Counted from the first letter of the stretch, positions 1 through 9,747 are shown. The stretch is DNA of 64,000 nucleotides from Pseudomonas sp. SG20056 (GCF_031764535.1 NZ_CP134499.1:496001-560000); one strand, 5' to 3'. The notes: generated from the sequence alone by a model not told the origin. Program-made: numbers and translations.

Positions 1-283
1 CGCGCAAGTCCATTGGCGCTTATTCATGACTGTCCCTTATCAGATTGGATAAATCTTGTTGAAGCCGCTACCAGTCGCCTTGTGAGCAACAAGTGAGTTA
101 GCACTTTAGTGCAGAAAAATCTGGCTTCCAGTGGAATGGACGAACGGTCGCTGGTGTCTGCCGCCGAAGTCACTTGCACGTTGTGGCAGATCGATCTCCA
201 CACACTCTCCATCTGCCCTCCATAAAGCCACCATTTGCGCCGCCCAGACTCTGCCTACCTAAACCGTATCGGAGAGTTTCACC

Positions 284-1651
284 ATGAGCCGCATTCTGGG
301 TTTCAAGCTGGGCGCTATTGCCCTGCTGATTTTGTTATTGCTGGTCCCGCTATCGATGATCGGCGGGCTGGTGAGTGAGCGGCAGTATCAGCGCGCCGAG
401 GTGCTGCAGGACATTGCGCGCAGTTCCAGCTACCGCCAGCAACTCACCGGGCCGATTCTGGTGATGCCTTACACCAAGGTGTGGAACCAGTGGAAAACCC
501 ACGCCAAGACCGGCGAGCGTTACCTGGAAGAGCAAAAGAGCCGCGGCCGTCTGTACTTCCTGCCGGAGCGCTTTGTGCTTAATGGCCATGTCTCCACCGA
601 GGAGCGTGCGCGCGGCATCTACAAGGCGCTGCTGTACCGCAGCGACAACCAGATCAGTGGCGCATTCAAGCTGCCGGCGCGTCTGGGGCTGGGTGATGAG
701 CTGGGGCTGTACCAGTTCGACCGGCCCTTCCTCTCGGTCGGCATCAGCGATATCCGTGGCATCAGCAATGACCTGCAGCTGCGCTTCAACGGCATGAACC
801 TGAGCTTTGCCCCCGGTAGCGCCGAGGAGCGTTTCGGCGCCGGTGTGCATGCCCCGCTGCCGGCACTGGATACCCAGGGCGGGCAGACTCTGGAGTTCGC
901 TTTCGATCTGAAATTGCAGGGCACCGAGCAGCTGAGCATCACCCCGGTAGGCCGTGACAGCCGGGTCGAGCTGACCTCCGGCTGGCCGCATCCGAGCTTT
1001 GTCGGCGAGTACCTGCCGAGCAGCCGTGAAGTGTCAGACAAGGGCTTCAAGGCGCACTGGCAGACCAGCTTCTTCGCCACCAACCTGGAAGAGGCGCTGG
1101 CCGACTGTGTACGCGGTGACAGCTGTAATGCGCTGACCGCCCGCAACTTCGGTGTGAGCTTTGTCGACCCGGTGGACCAGTACTTGAAGACCGAGCGGGC
1201 GATCAAATACGCGCTGCTGTTTATCGGCCTGACCTTTGCCGTGTTCTTCCTCTTTGAAGTGCTCAAACGTATGGCTGTGCACCCGGTGCAGTACGCCCTG
1301 GTGGGCATGTCGCTGGCACTGTTCTACCTGTTGTTGCTGTCGCTGTCCGAGCACCTGAGTTTTGCCCTGGCCTACGGTATTGCCGCGACCGCCTGTGTGC
1401 TGCTGATCGGCTTCTACGTCAGTTACGTGCTGCACAGCGCCCTGCGCGGGGTGGGCTTCGGCGCCCTGCTGGCGCTGCTCTACGGCATGTTGTTCGGTTT
1501 GCTCGGGGCTGAGGACTACGCCCTGCTGATGGGCTCGGTGCTGGTGTTCGGTGTGCTCGCCGGGGTGATGGTGCTGACCCGCAAACTCGACTGGTACGGC
1601 GTCGGTCGCTTGCCGCTGGTCAGCCCAGCCAGTCCAGCCAGCGACCTTTGA
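284..1651 (+). CDS. creD: CreD-like inner membrane protein
   Basis: A 455-residue protein of the CreD family, the inner membrane protein usually induced by the CreBC two-component system and linked to envelope stress and beta-lactam response. An N-terminal membrane segment (about residues 10-28) is followed by a large periplasmic part (about 30-305) and a C-terminal block of four to five membrane helices (about 308-440). The N-terminal stretch with SERQYQR and the LTGPILVMPY motif are family hallmarks. Length fits the family (about 450). The start ATG has GGAG upstream. creB and creC are not visible; if present they lie before base 1. I found no clear CreB tag (TTCAC-N6-TTCAC) in the 283 bases upstream. 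Confidence 0.93.
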   Translation: MSRILGFKLGAIALLILLLLVPLSMIGGLVSERQYQRAEVLQDIARSSSYRQQLTGPILVMPYTKVWNQWKTHAKTGERYLEEQKSRGRLYFLPERFVLNGHVSTEERARGIYKALLYRSDNQISGAFKLPARLGLGDELGLYQFDRPFLSVGISDIRGISNDLQLRFNGMNLSFAPGSAEERFGAGVHAPLPALDTQGGQTLEFAFDLKLQGTEQLSITPVGRDSRVELTSGWPHPSFVGEYLPSSREVSDKGFKAHWQTSFFATNLEEALADCVRGDSCNALTARNFGVSFVDPVDQYLKTERAIKYALLFIGLTFAVFFLFEVLKRMAVHPVQYALVGMSLALFYLLLLSLSEHLSFALAYGIAATACVLLIGFYVSYVLHSALRGVGFGALLALLYGMLFGLLGAEDYALLMGSVLVFGVLAGVMVLTRKLDWYGVGRLPLVSPASPASDL

Positions 1652-1659
1652 GGAATAAC

Positions 1660-1688
1660 GGCGCAGGCCCCGCCTGCGCCGCTCTTTT
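1660..1688 (+). terminator. Rho-independent terminator after creD
   Basis: A perfect 9-bp inverted repeat (GGCGCAGGC / GCCTGCGCC) with a 3-base loop, followed by GCTCTTTT. It starts 8 bases after the creD stop, so the next small gene probably depends on readthrough or its own promoter. Confidence 0.7.
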
Positions 1689-1707
1689 ACCTGTGCGGGA
1701 GTCGAAC

Positions 1708-2013
1708 ATGATGCGTTTATTGCTGCAGTTATCTGCTTGTTTCGCCCTGGGGTTGGCGGTGGCCTTTATGGTGCTGCTGGGCCTGATGTTCTGTGGCCAG
1801 TTTGACCTGATCAAAGGCTTGCAGTTGACCGGACAACCCCTGGCGCAATTGAGCCTGGTGCTATTGCCAGAAACCTTCTGGGAGAGCCTGACTGGCCTGT
1901 CCAACGCCGCGCAGAACCGCGAGGTGCAGTCCTTTCTCAGCCTGTGCACGGCGCTTGGCCAGGTGGGCCTGCTGCTGGCGTTTGGTTTTTTTCGTCTGTG
2001 GTATGTGCGATGA
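1708..2013 (+). CDS. Small hypothetical membrane protein
   Basis: A 101-residue protein I cannot assign to a named family. It has an N-terminal hydrophobic helix (about residues 3-27), a short polar middle and a second hydrophobic segment near the C-terminus (about 80-95), so it probably spans the inner membrane twice. I chose the ATG at 1708 because GGGAG lies 7 bases upstream; the longer in-frame ORF runs back into the terminator behind creD and has no ribosome binding site. Same strand as creD, but separated from it by that terminator. Function unknown. Confidence 0.6.
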   Translation: MMRLLLQLSACFALGLAVAFMVLLGLMFCGQFDLIKGLQLTGQPLAQLSLVLLPETFWESLTGLSNAAQNREVQSFLSLCTALGQVGLLLAFGFFRLWYVR

Positions 2014-2157
2014 GCGGGCATATCGGTTTACGCGAAGAGTCGCGTGCCGGGCATCTGCTGGCGCGGCGGATTGCGCGGTTGTTCCGTGACGCCCAGCATG
2101 GGCCTTGTGACGCGTCGGGTTTAGACTGGCCGCTGGATTATCAAAAGGAGCTCAGGG

Positions 2158-2943
2158 ATGAACCGCATAACTTTCGCCGCAGCACTGTGTTGCTTGTTAA
2201 TGGTGGGCTCGGCGCGAGCCGATGACTGTCAACAACACTTACCTGCATTGCTCGAGCAGGCATACCCAGGCCATGTACAAGGTCAACTGCTGGGTGACGA
2301 GCGAGGTACTTATCGGATCAGTACCGAGCTGAGCATCTGCAAGGTCTGGCCGGCGCGCCCGCACCTGACCTTGTTAGCGGCATCGCTGGTGCGTGCCGAG
2401 GATGATGGATATGGCTACAGTGATCTTGAGGTACTAGTGCTGGACACTGCCAGCCAGGCTATTGTCGCGCGCCATGTTGAGCCGAACCTGCTGGACTGGG
2501 ATGCGATATTTGTCGATGGATTGGAATTCGATACCGCTCCCTATCGTTTGCGCGAGGGCGATTTAGCTTTCGGTATCCGCATCAAACGTCGAAATATGTC
2601 GCGCCCCAATCCCTTCTATGAAACCTCGCTGAGTCTCTATGAGCTGCAGTCGCAGCGTCTGCGCCCGGTGCTGAGCGAGCTGGTGATTGATCGCTCGGGG
2701 GGAGAGTGGGATACCCATTGCGCAGGAGAGTTCAGTGATACCAAGGGCCTGCTGATCATCACCGAACGTCCGGGGAACATGGGTTATCACGACTTGCTGC
2801 TTAAGCAGAGCCGAGTCGAACGCCGCGTGGCTGAGGTGGCCGGGGAATGTGAAACGGTAGAAGAAAGCACGCGCCGAGTGCAGTTTCGCATCGAGTACGA
2901 CGAGCAGCGTTACCTTCTACCAATCGAGTTTTCACCCGTCTAA
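2158..2943 (+). CDS. Hypothetical secreted (periplasmic) protein
   Basis: A 261-residue protein of unknown function. A classical signal peptide covers residues 1-21 (hydrophobic core followed by GSARA-DD), so the mature protein starts near Asp22. The mature part has several cysteines and no membrane segment. AAAGGAG lies 8 bases before the ATG, a strong ribosome binding site. It reads like a solitary gene; I see no catalytic motif and no similarity I can name. Confidence 0.7.
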   Translation: MNRITFAAALCCLLMVGSARADDCQQHLPALLEQAYPGHVQGQLLGDERGTYRISTELSICKVWPARPHLTLLAASLVRAEDDGYGYSDLEVLVLDTASQAIVARHVEPNLLDWDAIFVDGLEFDTAPYRLREGDLAFGIRIKRRNMSRPNPFYETSLSLYELQSQRLRPVLSELVIDRSGGEWDTHCAGEFSDTKGLLIITERPGNMGYHDLLLKQSRVERRVAEVAGECETVEESTRRVQFRIEYDEQRYLLPIEFSPV

Positions 2944-3216
2944 AGGGGCGTGAAACCGCTTCGATATTGCGCAGCAGGGGGTACCCATGCTGCTCATAGC
3001 GTGCCCGCAACAGGCATGTACCTGCCTTACTCTTAGAACAAAGTTATTCCCGCTTTTTGGGGGGCTTTCCGGTGTAGTTCCAAGTGCCTGTTAAAGCGAT
3101 AAAAAACGCTGCACTTATGGTGGTGTAAGACGGCTAATACCAATGTCTATCTGTCGGCCATAGTGGCCTGCTGCTAGCTTGAAGGTGCATGAGAATAACA
3201 ATAACCGGAGGAGTTT

Positions 3217-3477
3217 ATGACTTCTGATCAAGCTAACGCTGCAGCGTACTGGAAGGCGAATGTTCGGCTGATTACCTGGAGCCTGATTGTCTGGGCCCTG
3301 GTGTCTTACGGCTTCGCCATACTTCTTCGACCGATGCTGGCAGGTATTTCTGTCGGCGGTACCGACCTTGGCTTCTGGTTCGCCCAGCAAGGTTCGATCA
3401 TCACCTTTATCGGGATCATTTTCTTCTACGCCTGGAAAATGAACAAACTCGATAAACAATTCGGTGTCGAGGAATAA
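3217..3477 (+). CDS. DUF4212 small subunit of sodium/solute symporter
   Basis: An 86-residue, two-helix membrane protein matching the DUF4212 / sodium-solute symporter small-subunit family. Diagnostic features are the YWKAN start, FWFAQQGS between the helices and YAWKMNKLDKQFG near the end. It sits 3 bases before the large symporter gene, the usual arrangement, and is thought to assist that carrier. GGAGGAG precedes the ATG. The 270 bases upstream show no sigma-54 element that I can recognise. Confidence 0.9.
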   Translation: MTSDQANAAAYWKANVRLITWSLIVWALVSYGFAILLRPMLAGISVGGTDLGFWFAQQGSIITFIGIIFFYAWKMNKLDKQFGVEE

Positions 3478-3480
3478 TCC

Positions 3481-5250
3481 ATGAGCCAGTTTGTAATCAA
3501 TATGCTGTTTGTGGGCGCTTCCTTCGCGCTCTACTTCGGCATCGCTGTCTGGGCACGTGCCGGCTCGACCAAGGAATTCTACGTCGCCGGCGGTGGTGTT
3601 CATCCCGTGACCAACGGTATGGCAACTGCAGCTGACTGGATGTCTGCGGCGTCGTTTATTTCCATGGCGGGCCTGATCGCTGCCGGTGGTTATGCCAACT
3701 CTACCTTCCTGATGGGCTGGACCGGTGGCTATGTGCTGCTCGCCATGCTGCTGGCGCCGTACCTGCGCAAATTCGGCAAGTTCACTGTGCCGGATTTTAT
3801 CGGTGATCGCTTCTACAGCAACGGTGCACGTCTGGCTGCAGTGGTCTGCCTGATCATCATCTGCGTGACCTACGTGATCGGTCAGATGGCCGGTGCGGGC
3901 GTGGCGTTCTCGCGCTTCCTCGAAGTGAGCAACTCCACCGGTATCTGGATCGCGGCTGGCGTGGTGTTCTGCTACGCGGTGTTCGGCGGGATGAAGGGCA
4001 TTACCTATACCCAGGTTGCCCAGTACGTGGTGTTGATCATTGCTTACACCATTCCGGCGGTATTCATCTCCCTGCAACTGACGGGCAATCCGATTCCGAT
4101 GTTCGGCATGTTCAGCGAGCACACTGAGTCAGGCGTGCCGCTGCTGCAGAAACTCAATGAAGTCGTTGCGGGTCTGGGCTTTACCGATTACACCGCAGAT
4201 GTCACCAACAAGCTGAACATGGTGCTGTTTACCATGTCGCTGATGATTGGTACGGCCGGTCTGCCGCACGTAATCATTCGCTTCTTCACCGTGCCGAAAG
4301 TCGCTGACGCACGTTGGTCGGCTGGCTGGACCCTGATCTTTATCGCCCTGCTGTACCTCACTGCTCCGGCTGTGGCGTCCATGGCACGTTTGAACCTGAT
4401 GACCACCATCTATCCGCAGGGTGTCGAAGCGCCAGCGCTGGCGTATGAAGAGCGTCCTGAGTGGGTGAAGAACTGGGAAAAAACCGGTCTGATCACTTGG
4501 GAAGACAAGAACAGCGATGGTCGTGTTCAGCTGTACAACGATGCTGCTCCAGCCTTCACCCCAACTGCTGAAACCCGTGGCTGGAAAGGCAATGAGTTGA
4601 CCGTTAACAACGACATTCTGGTACTGGCTAACCCGGAAATCGCCAACCTGCCGGGCTGGGTTATTGGCCTAATTGCAGCGGGTGCCATTGCCGCCGCGTT
4701 GTCGACGGCTGCCGGTTTGCTGCTGGCTATTTCCTCAGCCGTGAGTCATGACCTGATCAAGACGCTGATAAATCCGAAGATCAGCGAGAAGAACGAAATG
4801 CGCGCGGCGCGGATCTCCATGGCCATCGCGATCCTGTTGGCCACCTGGCTGGGGCTCAATCCGCCCGGCTTTGCGGCGCAGGTGGTGGCGCTGGCCTTCG
4901 GTATAGCCGCGGCCACGCTGTTCCCGGCGCTGATGATGGGGATCTTCTCCAAGCGGGTAAACGACAAGGGCGCGATTGCCGGCATGCTGGTCGGCCTGGT
5001 GTTCACCGTCGTTTACATCTTCCTGTACCTGGGTTGGTTCTTCATCCCTGGCACGGCGACCTTCGCCAACACTCCGGATAACTGGATGTTCGGCATCTCG
5101 CCGCTGTCCATTGGCACTGTGGGTGCTCTGATCAACTTCGCGGTTGCCTACGCCGTGTCGCTTGCGACCGTTGCGCCGCCGAAGGAGATTCAGGAGCTGG
5201 TGGAAAGCGTACGTACTCCCAAAGGTGCTGGTGGCGCGTTGAGCCACTGA
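3481..5250 (+). CDS. Sodium/solute symporter, acetate-type (VC_2705 family)
   Basis: A 589-residue member of the sodium:solute symporter (SSS) family, close to the VC_2705 subgroup and related to the acetate permease ActP. It should import a short carboxylate such as acetate with a cation across the inner membrane. About 12-13 helices are visible. The start region carries the FYVAGGGVHPVTNGMATAAD motif and the middle carries GTAGLPHVIIRFFTVP, both typical of the group. A polar insert (about residues 310-390) is also a subgroup feature. It is translated right after its small subunit (3-base gap, GAGGAA binding site) and is followed by a terminator. The exact substrate is inferred from the family. 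Confidence 0.88.
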   Translation: MSQFVINMLFVGASFALYFGIAVWARAGSTKEFYVAGGGVHPVTNGMATAADWMSAASFISMAGLIAAGGYANSTFLMGWTGGYVLLAMLLAPYLRKFGKFTVPDFIGDRFYSNGARLAAVVCLIIICVTYVIGQMAGAGVAFSRFLEVSNSTGIWIAAGVVFCYAVFGGMKGITYTQVAQYVVLIIAYTIPAVFISLQLTGNPIPMFGMFSEHTESGVPLLQKLNEVVAGLGFTDYTADVTNKLNMVLFTMSLMIGTAGLPHVIIRFFTVPKVADARWSAGWTLIFIALLYLTAPAVASMARLNLMTTIYPQGVEAPALAYEERPEWVKNWEKTGLITWEDKNSDGRVQLYNDAAPAFTPTAETRGWKGNELTVNNDILVLANPEIANLPGWVIGLIAAGAIAAALSTAAGLLLAISSAVSHDLIKTLINPKISEKNEMRAARISMAIAILLATWLGLNPPGFAAQVVALAFGIAAATLFPALMMGIFSKRVNDKGAIAGMLVGLVFTVVYIFLYLGWFFIPGTATFANTPDNWMFGISPLSIGTVGALINFAVAYAVSLATVAPPKEIQELVESVRTPKGAGGALSH

Positions 5251-5290
5251 GCATAATCCCCCGGATCATGTTTGATCAGGGTCTTACCAG

Positions 5291-5320
5291 CGGGCCTCCT
5301 TAGGAGGCCCGTTTTATTTC
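5291..5320 (+). terminator. Terminator after the symporter
   Basis: Stem GGGCCTCC / GGAGGCCC with a TTA-centred loop, followed by GTTTTATTT. It lies 40 bases after the symporter stop. Confidence 0.85.
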
Positions 5321-5404
5321 CAGCTATCCATGGCGCCCACACGTGGGTGCGTCGCGGCGCAACGTTACCAATTGCGCCAGGCTTTTATTATCGGGAGTCA
5401 TTCA

Positions 5405-5911
5405 ATGCTGTGGACAATACTTGCCATCGTGGTGTCAGGGCTGGGGGCGGCTGGTATTGCCATGCTGCTGCGCAAACTGACGCGCAACCGCTTGCCGAAG
5501 TGGATCATTCCGGCGTTTGGCGGTTTGGGCATGTTGAGCTACCAGATTTACTACGAGTATTCCTGGTTCGAGCACCAGCTGCAGCGTCAGCCAGCAGAGT
5601 CGGTGCTGGTAGCCAGCGAAAACGGCGAGGTGTTCTGGCGACCCTGGACGTTTTACTGGCCGATGACCACGGCGTTCACCGTGCTCGACAGCAAAAGCGT
5701 GCAGCGCCAGGACACCGAGGGTGGCGTGATCAGCGCCTTTAACCTGTACCGCTTCGAGAAGCAGCACATCGACCATGTCAGCCATCAGGCGCATTTGCTC
5801 AATTGCAGCACGGCAGAGCTGCTGCCCTTGGATGTAGAGAAAAAGCCGCTGCTGGATCAGTTGAAGGTCGTCGCTAAAGAGGATGTGCTCTACCGACAGG
5901 TTTGCCAGTAG
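5405..5911 (+). CDS. Hypothetical membrane-anchored protein
   Basis: A 168-residue protein of unknown function. Residues 3-22 form a membrane helix and a second hydrophobic stretch follows (about 33-48). The remainder is polar and includes a WRPWTFYWP stretch. I set the start at the ATG at 5405, preceded by GGGAG, because the upstream in-frame extension runs back toward the terminator. It stands alone between the symporter terminator and the convergent iron-uptake operon. No function can be inferred. Confidence 0.65.
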   Translation: MLWTILAIVVSGLGAAGIAMLLRKLTRNRLPKWIIPAFGGLGMLSYQIYYEYSWFEHQLQRQPAESVLVASENGEVFWRPWTFYWPMTTAFTVLDSKSVQRQDTEGGVISAFNLYRFEKQHIDHVSHQAHLLNCSTAELLPLDVEKKPLLDQLKVVAKEDVLYRQVCQ

Positions 5912-5970
5912 CACCGCTGCATCGTCAATTCCCCTTGCTAATCATCGGCTAGCCCTGGCTTCGTTCAGGG

Positions 5971-6153
5971 CTAAGGGCGCCGGGTTTGGCTGCGCTGCAG
6001 CAACGGCAAGCAGCCAAGTAGGGCCGGTAAGCCGAGGCCAAGCCAGGCCACGGCATCCCAGCCGCCATCACCGAGCAGTGCACTGATCAGACCGATGGCG
6101 CTAAGCAGACTAATCAGCAGCGGCAGGGCGAAGGTCGATTGGCGCCAGTTCAT
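5971..6153 (-). CDS. Small membrane protein of the siderophore operon
   Basis: A 60-residue protein with two hydrophobic segments (about residues 8-26 and 33-50). Its ATG overlaps the stop of the PepSY gene by 4 bases (ATGA), which indicates translational coupling and makes it the last gene of the siderophore operon. Small proteins of this type commonly follow PepSY reductases in Pseudomonas siderophore clusters (PA2464 beside foxA in P. aeruginosa appears equivalent, from memory). Function is not established. Confidence 0.7.
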   Translation of the reverse strand: MNWRQSTFALPLLISLLSAIGLISALLGDGGWDAVAWLGLGLPALLGCLPLLQRSQTRRP

Positions 6154-7286
6154 GCTGTTGCCTCCGCGCGCTCACGTTGTACGGCTGGAGTGCGCCGGCG
6201 TACCCACCAGAGGTATAGGCCGCTGCCGAGCACGATAATGGTCAGCACATCCAGCACCGCCCAGAGCACTTTCATCGGCATGCCGCCGTAGTCGCCAAAG
6301 TGCAGCGGTTGCGACATCGACAGCGCATCCATATACCAGGGCCGCTGACCGATGGCGGTGACTTGCAGACTGCGCGCATCGATCAGCACCGGTGTCCACA
6401 GGTGCGCGGTGAGGTGCGTATTGCCCTTCATAAACACGCTGTAGTGATGCTCGCTGGAGAAGCGCGTGCCGGGGAAGGCGATAAAGTCCGGCTGCATCCC
6501 CGGCGTGGCTTGCGCGGCAATCGTCAGCACCTGATTGACTGGTGCACGCTCGGTTAACGGCGGCGCGTCGCGGTAAGGTGCGACCATCGCGGCCAGGGCT
6601 TCGGTGCGCCAGGCGCTGATTAGCAGATCGGCGCAGGCGCTGATCACCCCGGTCACGCCCACCACCAGCGCCCAGGTCAGGGTGACGATGCCGATCAGGT
6701 TGTGCAGGTCGAGCCAGCGTGTGCGGGTGGATTTCTCATGGCGCACTTCGGCGAATTTCAGCCGGCGCATAAACGGTGCGTAGAGCACCACGCCGGAGAT
6801 GATCGCCACCACGAACAGTACGCCCATAAACGCCAGCAACAGCTTGCCCGGCAAACCGGCGAACATGTCCACGTGCAAACGCAGAATGACCATCAGCAGG
6901 CCGCCATTGGCCGCCGGCATTTCAACCGCCTCGCCGCTGCGGGCATCGAGCATAAAGGTGTGCGAAGAGTTCGGTTCGGTGCCAGCGGTGGCGGCGGTAA
7001 TCGCCACCACGCCGTTGGGCTCGTCGTCCTCGAAGCCGAAGTACTGCACCACTTCGCCCGGTCGATGACGCTCGGCCGCTTCGACCAGCTGCTGCAGGCT
7101 TAGGTGTGGTGTGTCGGCGGGCAACTCGCGCAGCTCTGGCGCCTCACCGAGCAGGTGCTCCAGCTCGTGGTGGAAGATCAGCGGCAGCCCGGTGAGGGCC
7201 AGCATCAGCAGAAACAGGGTGCAGATCAGGCTGGTCCAGGTGTGCACGGCAGACCAGCGGCGGATGGTGGTGGCTTTCATCGGCAT
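6150..7286 (-). CDS. PepSY-domain inner membrane protein (siderophore reductase type)
   Basis: A 378-residue PepSY-associated membrane protein of the PiuB/FoxB type. Four membrane segments are visible (about residues 15-40, 140-168, 195-220 and 340-362). The start RRWSAVHTWTSL and the LDLHNLIGI segment carry the histidines typical of these heme-binding reductases. Family members release iron from siderophores by reduction in the periplasm or at the inner membrane. It lies directly downstream of the TonB receptor and overlaps the following small gene, which places it in the same uptake pathway. The first residue may be Met1 or Met3; GGA is better spaced for Met3. Confidence 0.87.
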   Translation of the reverse strand: MPMKATTIRRWSAVHTWTSLICTLFLLMLALTGLPLIFHHELEHLLGEAPELRELPADTPHLSLQQLVEAAERHRPGEVVQYFGFEDDEPNGVVAITAATAGTEPNSSHTFMLDARSGEAVEMPAANGGLLMVILRLHVDMFAGLPGKLLLAFMGVLFVVAIISGVVLYAPFMRRLKFAEVRHEKSTRTRWLDLHNLIGIVTLTWALVVGVTGVISACADLLISAWRTEALAAMVAPYRDAPPLTERAPVNQVLTIAAQATPGMQPDFIAFPGTRFSSEHHYSVFMKGNTHLTAHLWTPVLIDARSLQVTAIGQRPWYMDALSMSQPLHFGDYGGMPMKVLWAVLDVLTIIVLGSGLYLWWVRRRTPAVQRERAEATA

Positions 7287-7341
7287 ATCCAGAAATGCCT
7301 ACGCCGCCCGGTATGGCGGCGCAGGGTTGCGACGGTGGTGC

Positions 7342-9747
7342 TTACCAGGCGTAGTTGAGGCTGGCGGTCACGCGGCGAGAATCGCCGGCATAGCAGTAAA
7401 AACCGTCGCAGGTGGCCAGGTATTCCTTGTCGAACAGGTTGCTGGCGTTAAGTGCCACGCTGGCGCCATTCAGGCTGCTGTCGAGGTGGCCGAGGTCGTA
7501 ACGCACGGCGGCGTCGTAGACGGTGTAAGCGCTGGAATGGCCATCTGATGTGTCACGCACAAAGCCGATGCTGCCGACAGAAATGTTGTCGGTAGCGCTG
7601 ACGTAGCGCGCGCCGAAGCCAACACCAAAGCCGGCCAGCGGACCTGCGGTCCAGTCATAGTCGGCCCAGATTGCCGCTTGATGCTCGGGGGTCAGCGGCA
7701 GCGCGCGGTTCTTGTCGCGAGGATCACCGACTTTGGTCATCTTGCTGTTGGCGTAGGTGTAAGAGGCGGTCAGCGTGAAGTTTGCGGTCACGTTGCCGAT
7801 CGCTTCCAGCTCGAAACCACGAACTTGCACTTCCTCCAGGGGCTGGGTGGCCCCCAACGTGTTGGTGCTGACGATGTTCTGCCGTTTCAGGTCATAAGCC
7901 GCAGCGGTGAACAGCATGTCGCTGCCAGGCGGCTGATACTTGATCCCCAGTTCATACTGTTTGCCTGTGCTCGGCTGGAATGCTTTGCCTTCACTGCCAC
8001 CCGCTTCTGCCTGAAAGGATTCGGCGTAGGAAATGTATGGGGTGAAGCCGGAATCGAACACGTAGCTCAGTGCTGCGTTACCGCTGAACTGGCTGTCGCG
8101 ACGGCTGTCTTGGGCATCGTTGGCGTTGTAGAACACCGAGTCGGTATCCAGTTTGTCCCAGCGGCCGCCCAGGGTCAGACGCCAGGCGTCGAGAGCCATC
8201 TGATCCTGCAGATAGAGGCCGGTGCTTGTGCGCTTCTGGTTGTAGTTCTGAAAAGCCGTGTAGGCGACACCGCTGAAGTCTTGGCCGTAAATCGGGCGAA
8301 TGATGTTGCTGCTGGGAGCCGTGCCGTACAGCCAGCGGTAATCGGTGTTGACGCGCAGATAGTCGACGCCGAGCAACAGTGTGTGGCCGATTGCGTCCGT
8401 GTTGAAATCAGCCTGGAAGTTGTTGTCCACAGCGAAGTGGCTGATGTTTTCGTCGTAAACGTTAGCACCACGCGCCACCGTGCCGTCATCGGCCACCGCA
8501 GTGGCCCAGCCGCCAGCGGTGATGATCTGGTTATCCAGTTCGAGCTTGCTATAGCGCAGGTTCTGATTGAACTGCCAGATGTCGTTGATGCGGTGCTCGA
8601 AGGCGTAACCCAGTGCGTAGAACGTCTTGTCGTAGAACTCCCAGTCAGGGTCGCCAAGGTTCTTGTTGTAGTCGACCTTGCCAGCTGGGGTGCTCAGCCG
8701 GGTGCCTTGCAGCGGCAGGAACTGGCTGGTGCCGCCGGTATCGTCACGGTTGAACTGGCCGAGGAAGGTCAGTTTGCTGTCGTCGGCAATGTTCCACGTC
8801 AGGCTGGGCGCGAGGTTGAAACGCTGGTCGTCCATGTGCTCGATAACGGTGCCACTGTCACGGCCAGTACCGCTGAGACGGTAGAGGAAGCGACCTTCAT
8901 CGTCGATCTTGCCGGTGCTATCGAAGCTGATCTGCTTGTGGTTGTAGTTACCGACTTGCACCTGTACTTCATGGCTGCTTTCGGCCTGCGGGCGGCGGCT
9001 GACGGCATCCACCAGGCCGCCTGGCGGGGTCTGGCCATACACGGCCGAGGCCGGGCCGCGCAGTACGGCGACGCGTTCCAGGTTCCAGGTTTCCAGCTTG
9101 GCCATGGTGTAGCTGCCCTTGGGCAGTGGCAGGCCGTCGAGCATCTGGATGGGCTCGAAACCGCGAATCTTCATCCAGTCGGCGCGGCTGTCGCTGCCAT
9201 AACTGCTGGCAACCACGCCAGGCATGTAGCGCACGGCATCATCCAGGTTCTGCACCTGGCGGTCCTGCATCTGCTCGCGGGTGGCCACCGAGATCGAGCG
9301 CGGTGCTTCCAGCAGGGGTGTGTCGGTCTTGCTACCGGCCGCGGTGCGTGAGGCCAGGTAGCCGGGCGCAGGGCCCCAGGCGCTTTCCACATTCTGTGCG
9401 GCGGTCACTGTAACGTCCGGCAAGGCCACAGCGGCTTGCGGCACGGGCGCCAGGCTGTAGCTGCCGGCGCTGTTCTGTTGTAGCTGCAGGCCGCTGCCTT
9501 GCAGCGCCTGGTGCAGGGCGTCGAGGGCGTCGTAATCACCTGTCACCGGGGCCGATTGCTTGCCTGCGGTCAGCGCCGGGTCGATGCTCAGGACGATGCC
9601 GGCCTGGCTGGCGATCTGCGTCAGGGTGCTGGCCAGGGGCGCAGCCGGCAGCTGGTAGCTATCCGCCAGGGCTGGTGTGCAGACGCTGGCGAGGCTGATG
9701 GCAGCCGCCAGCAGGCCGGGGCGAAACAGGGGCAGGGCGCGGGTCAT
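7342..9747 (-). CDS. TonB-dependent siderophore receptor with STN signalling domain
   Basis: An 801-residue outer membrane receptor. A signal peptide (about 1-28) is followed by an STN domain (about 29-105), which talks to the FecR-type anti-sigma factor. Then come a TonB box-like DVTVTA, a plug domain and a 22-strand barrel ending in an aromatic residue (Trp). A cysteine pair near the C-terminus (TCDGFYCYAGDSRR) is typical of hydroxamate receptors of the FhuA/FoxA type. AGGAGAG precedes the ATG. The gene order sigma-FecR-receptor-PepSY-small protein is the same as foxI-foxR-foxA-foxB-PA2464 in P. aeruginosa, so ferrioxamine is a reasonable candidate ligand, but this is an inference. Confidence 0.93.
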   Translation of the reverse strand: MTRALPLFRPGLLAAAISLASVCTPALADSYQLPAAPLASTLTQIASQAGIVLSIDPALTAGKQSAPVTGDYDALDALHQALQGSGLQLQQNSAGSYSLAPVPQAAVALPDVTVTAAQNVESAWGPAPGYLASRTAAGSKTDTPLLEAPRSISVATREQMQDRQVQNLDDAVRYMPGVVASSYGSDSRADWMKIRGFEPIQMLDGLPLPKGSYTMAKLETWNLERVAVLRGPASAVYGQTPPGGLVDAVSRRPQAESSHEVQVQVGNYNHKQISFDSTGKIDDEGRFLYRLSGTGRDSGTVIEHMDDQRFNLAPSLTWNIADDSKLTFLGQFNRDDTGGTSQFLPLQGTRLSTPAGKVDYNKNLGDPDWEFYDKTFYALGYAFEHRINDIWQFNQNLRYSKLELDNQIITAGGWATAVADDGTVARGANVYDENISHFAVDNNFQADFNTDAIGHTLLLGVDYLRVNTDYRWLYGTAPSSNIIRPIYGQDFSGVAYTAFQNYNQKRTSTGLYLQDQMALDAWRLTLGGRWDKLDTDSVFYNANDAQDSRRDSQFSGNAALSYVFDSGFTPYISYAESFQAEAGGSEGKAFQPSTGKQYELGIKYQPPGSDMLFTAAAYDLKRQNIVSTNTLGATQPLEEVQVRGFELEAIGNVTANFTLTASYTYANSKMTKVGDPRDKNRALPLTPEHQAAIWADYDWTAGPLAGFGVGFGARYVSATDNISVGSIGFVRDTSDGHSSAYTVYDAAVRYDLGHLDSSLNGASVALNASNLFDKEYLATCDGFYCYAGDSRRVTASLNYAW

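Noticed and set aside
24..212. 62-codon minus-strand frame before creD
   Set aside because: No ribosome binding site, no recognisable protein pattern; the 283 bases before creD show nothing I can support.
2010..2225. 71-codon frame starting at the ATGA overlap behind the small membrane gene
   Set aside because: It runs 68 bases into the signal-peptide gene at 2158, which has the better ribosome binding site, and its residues resemble no protein.
7678..9351. 557-codon plus-strand frame opposite the TonB receptor
   Set aside because: Shadow frame; the minus-strand receptor is unambiguous.
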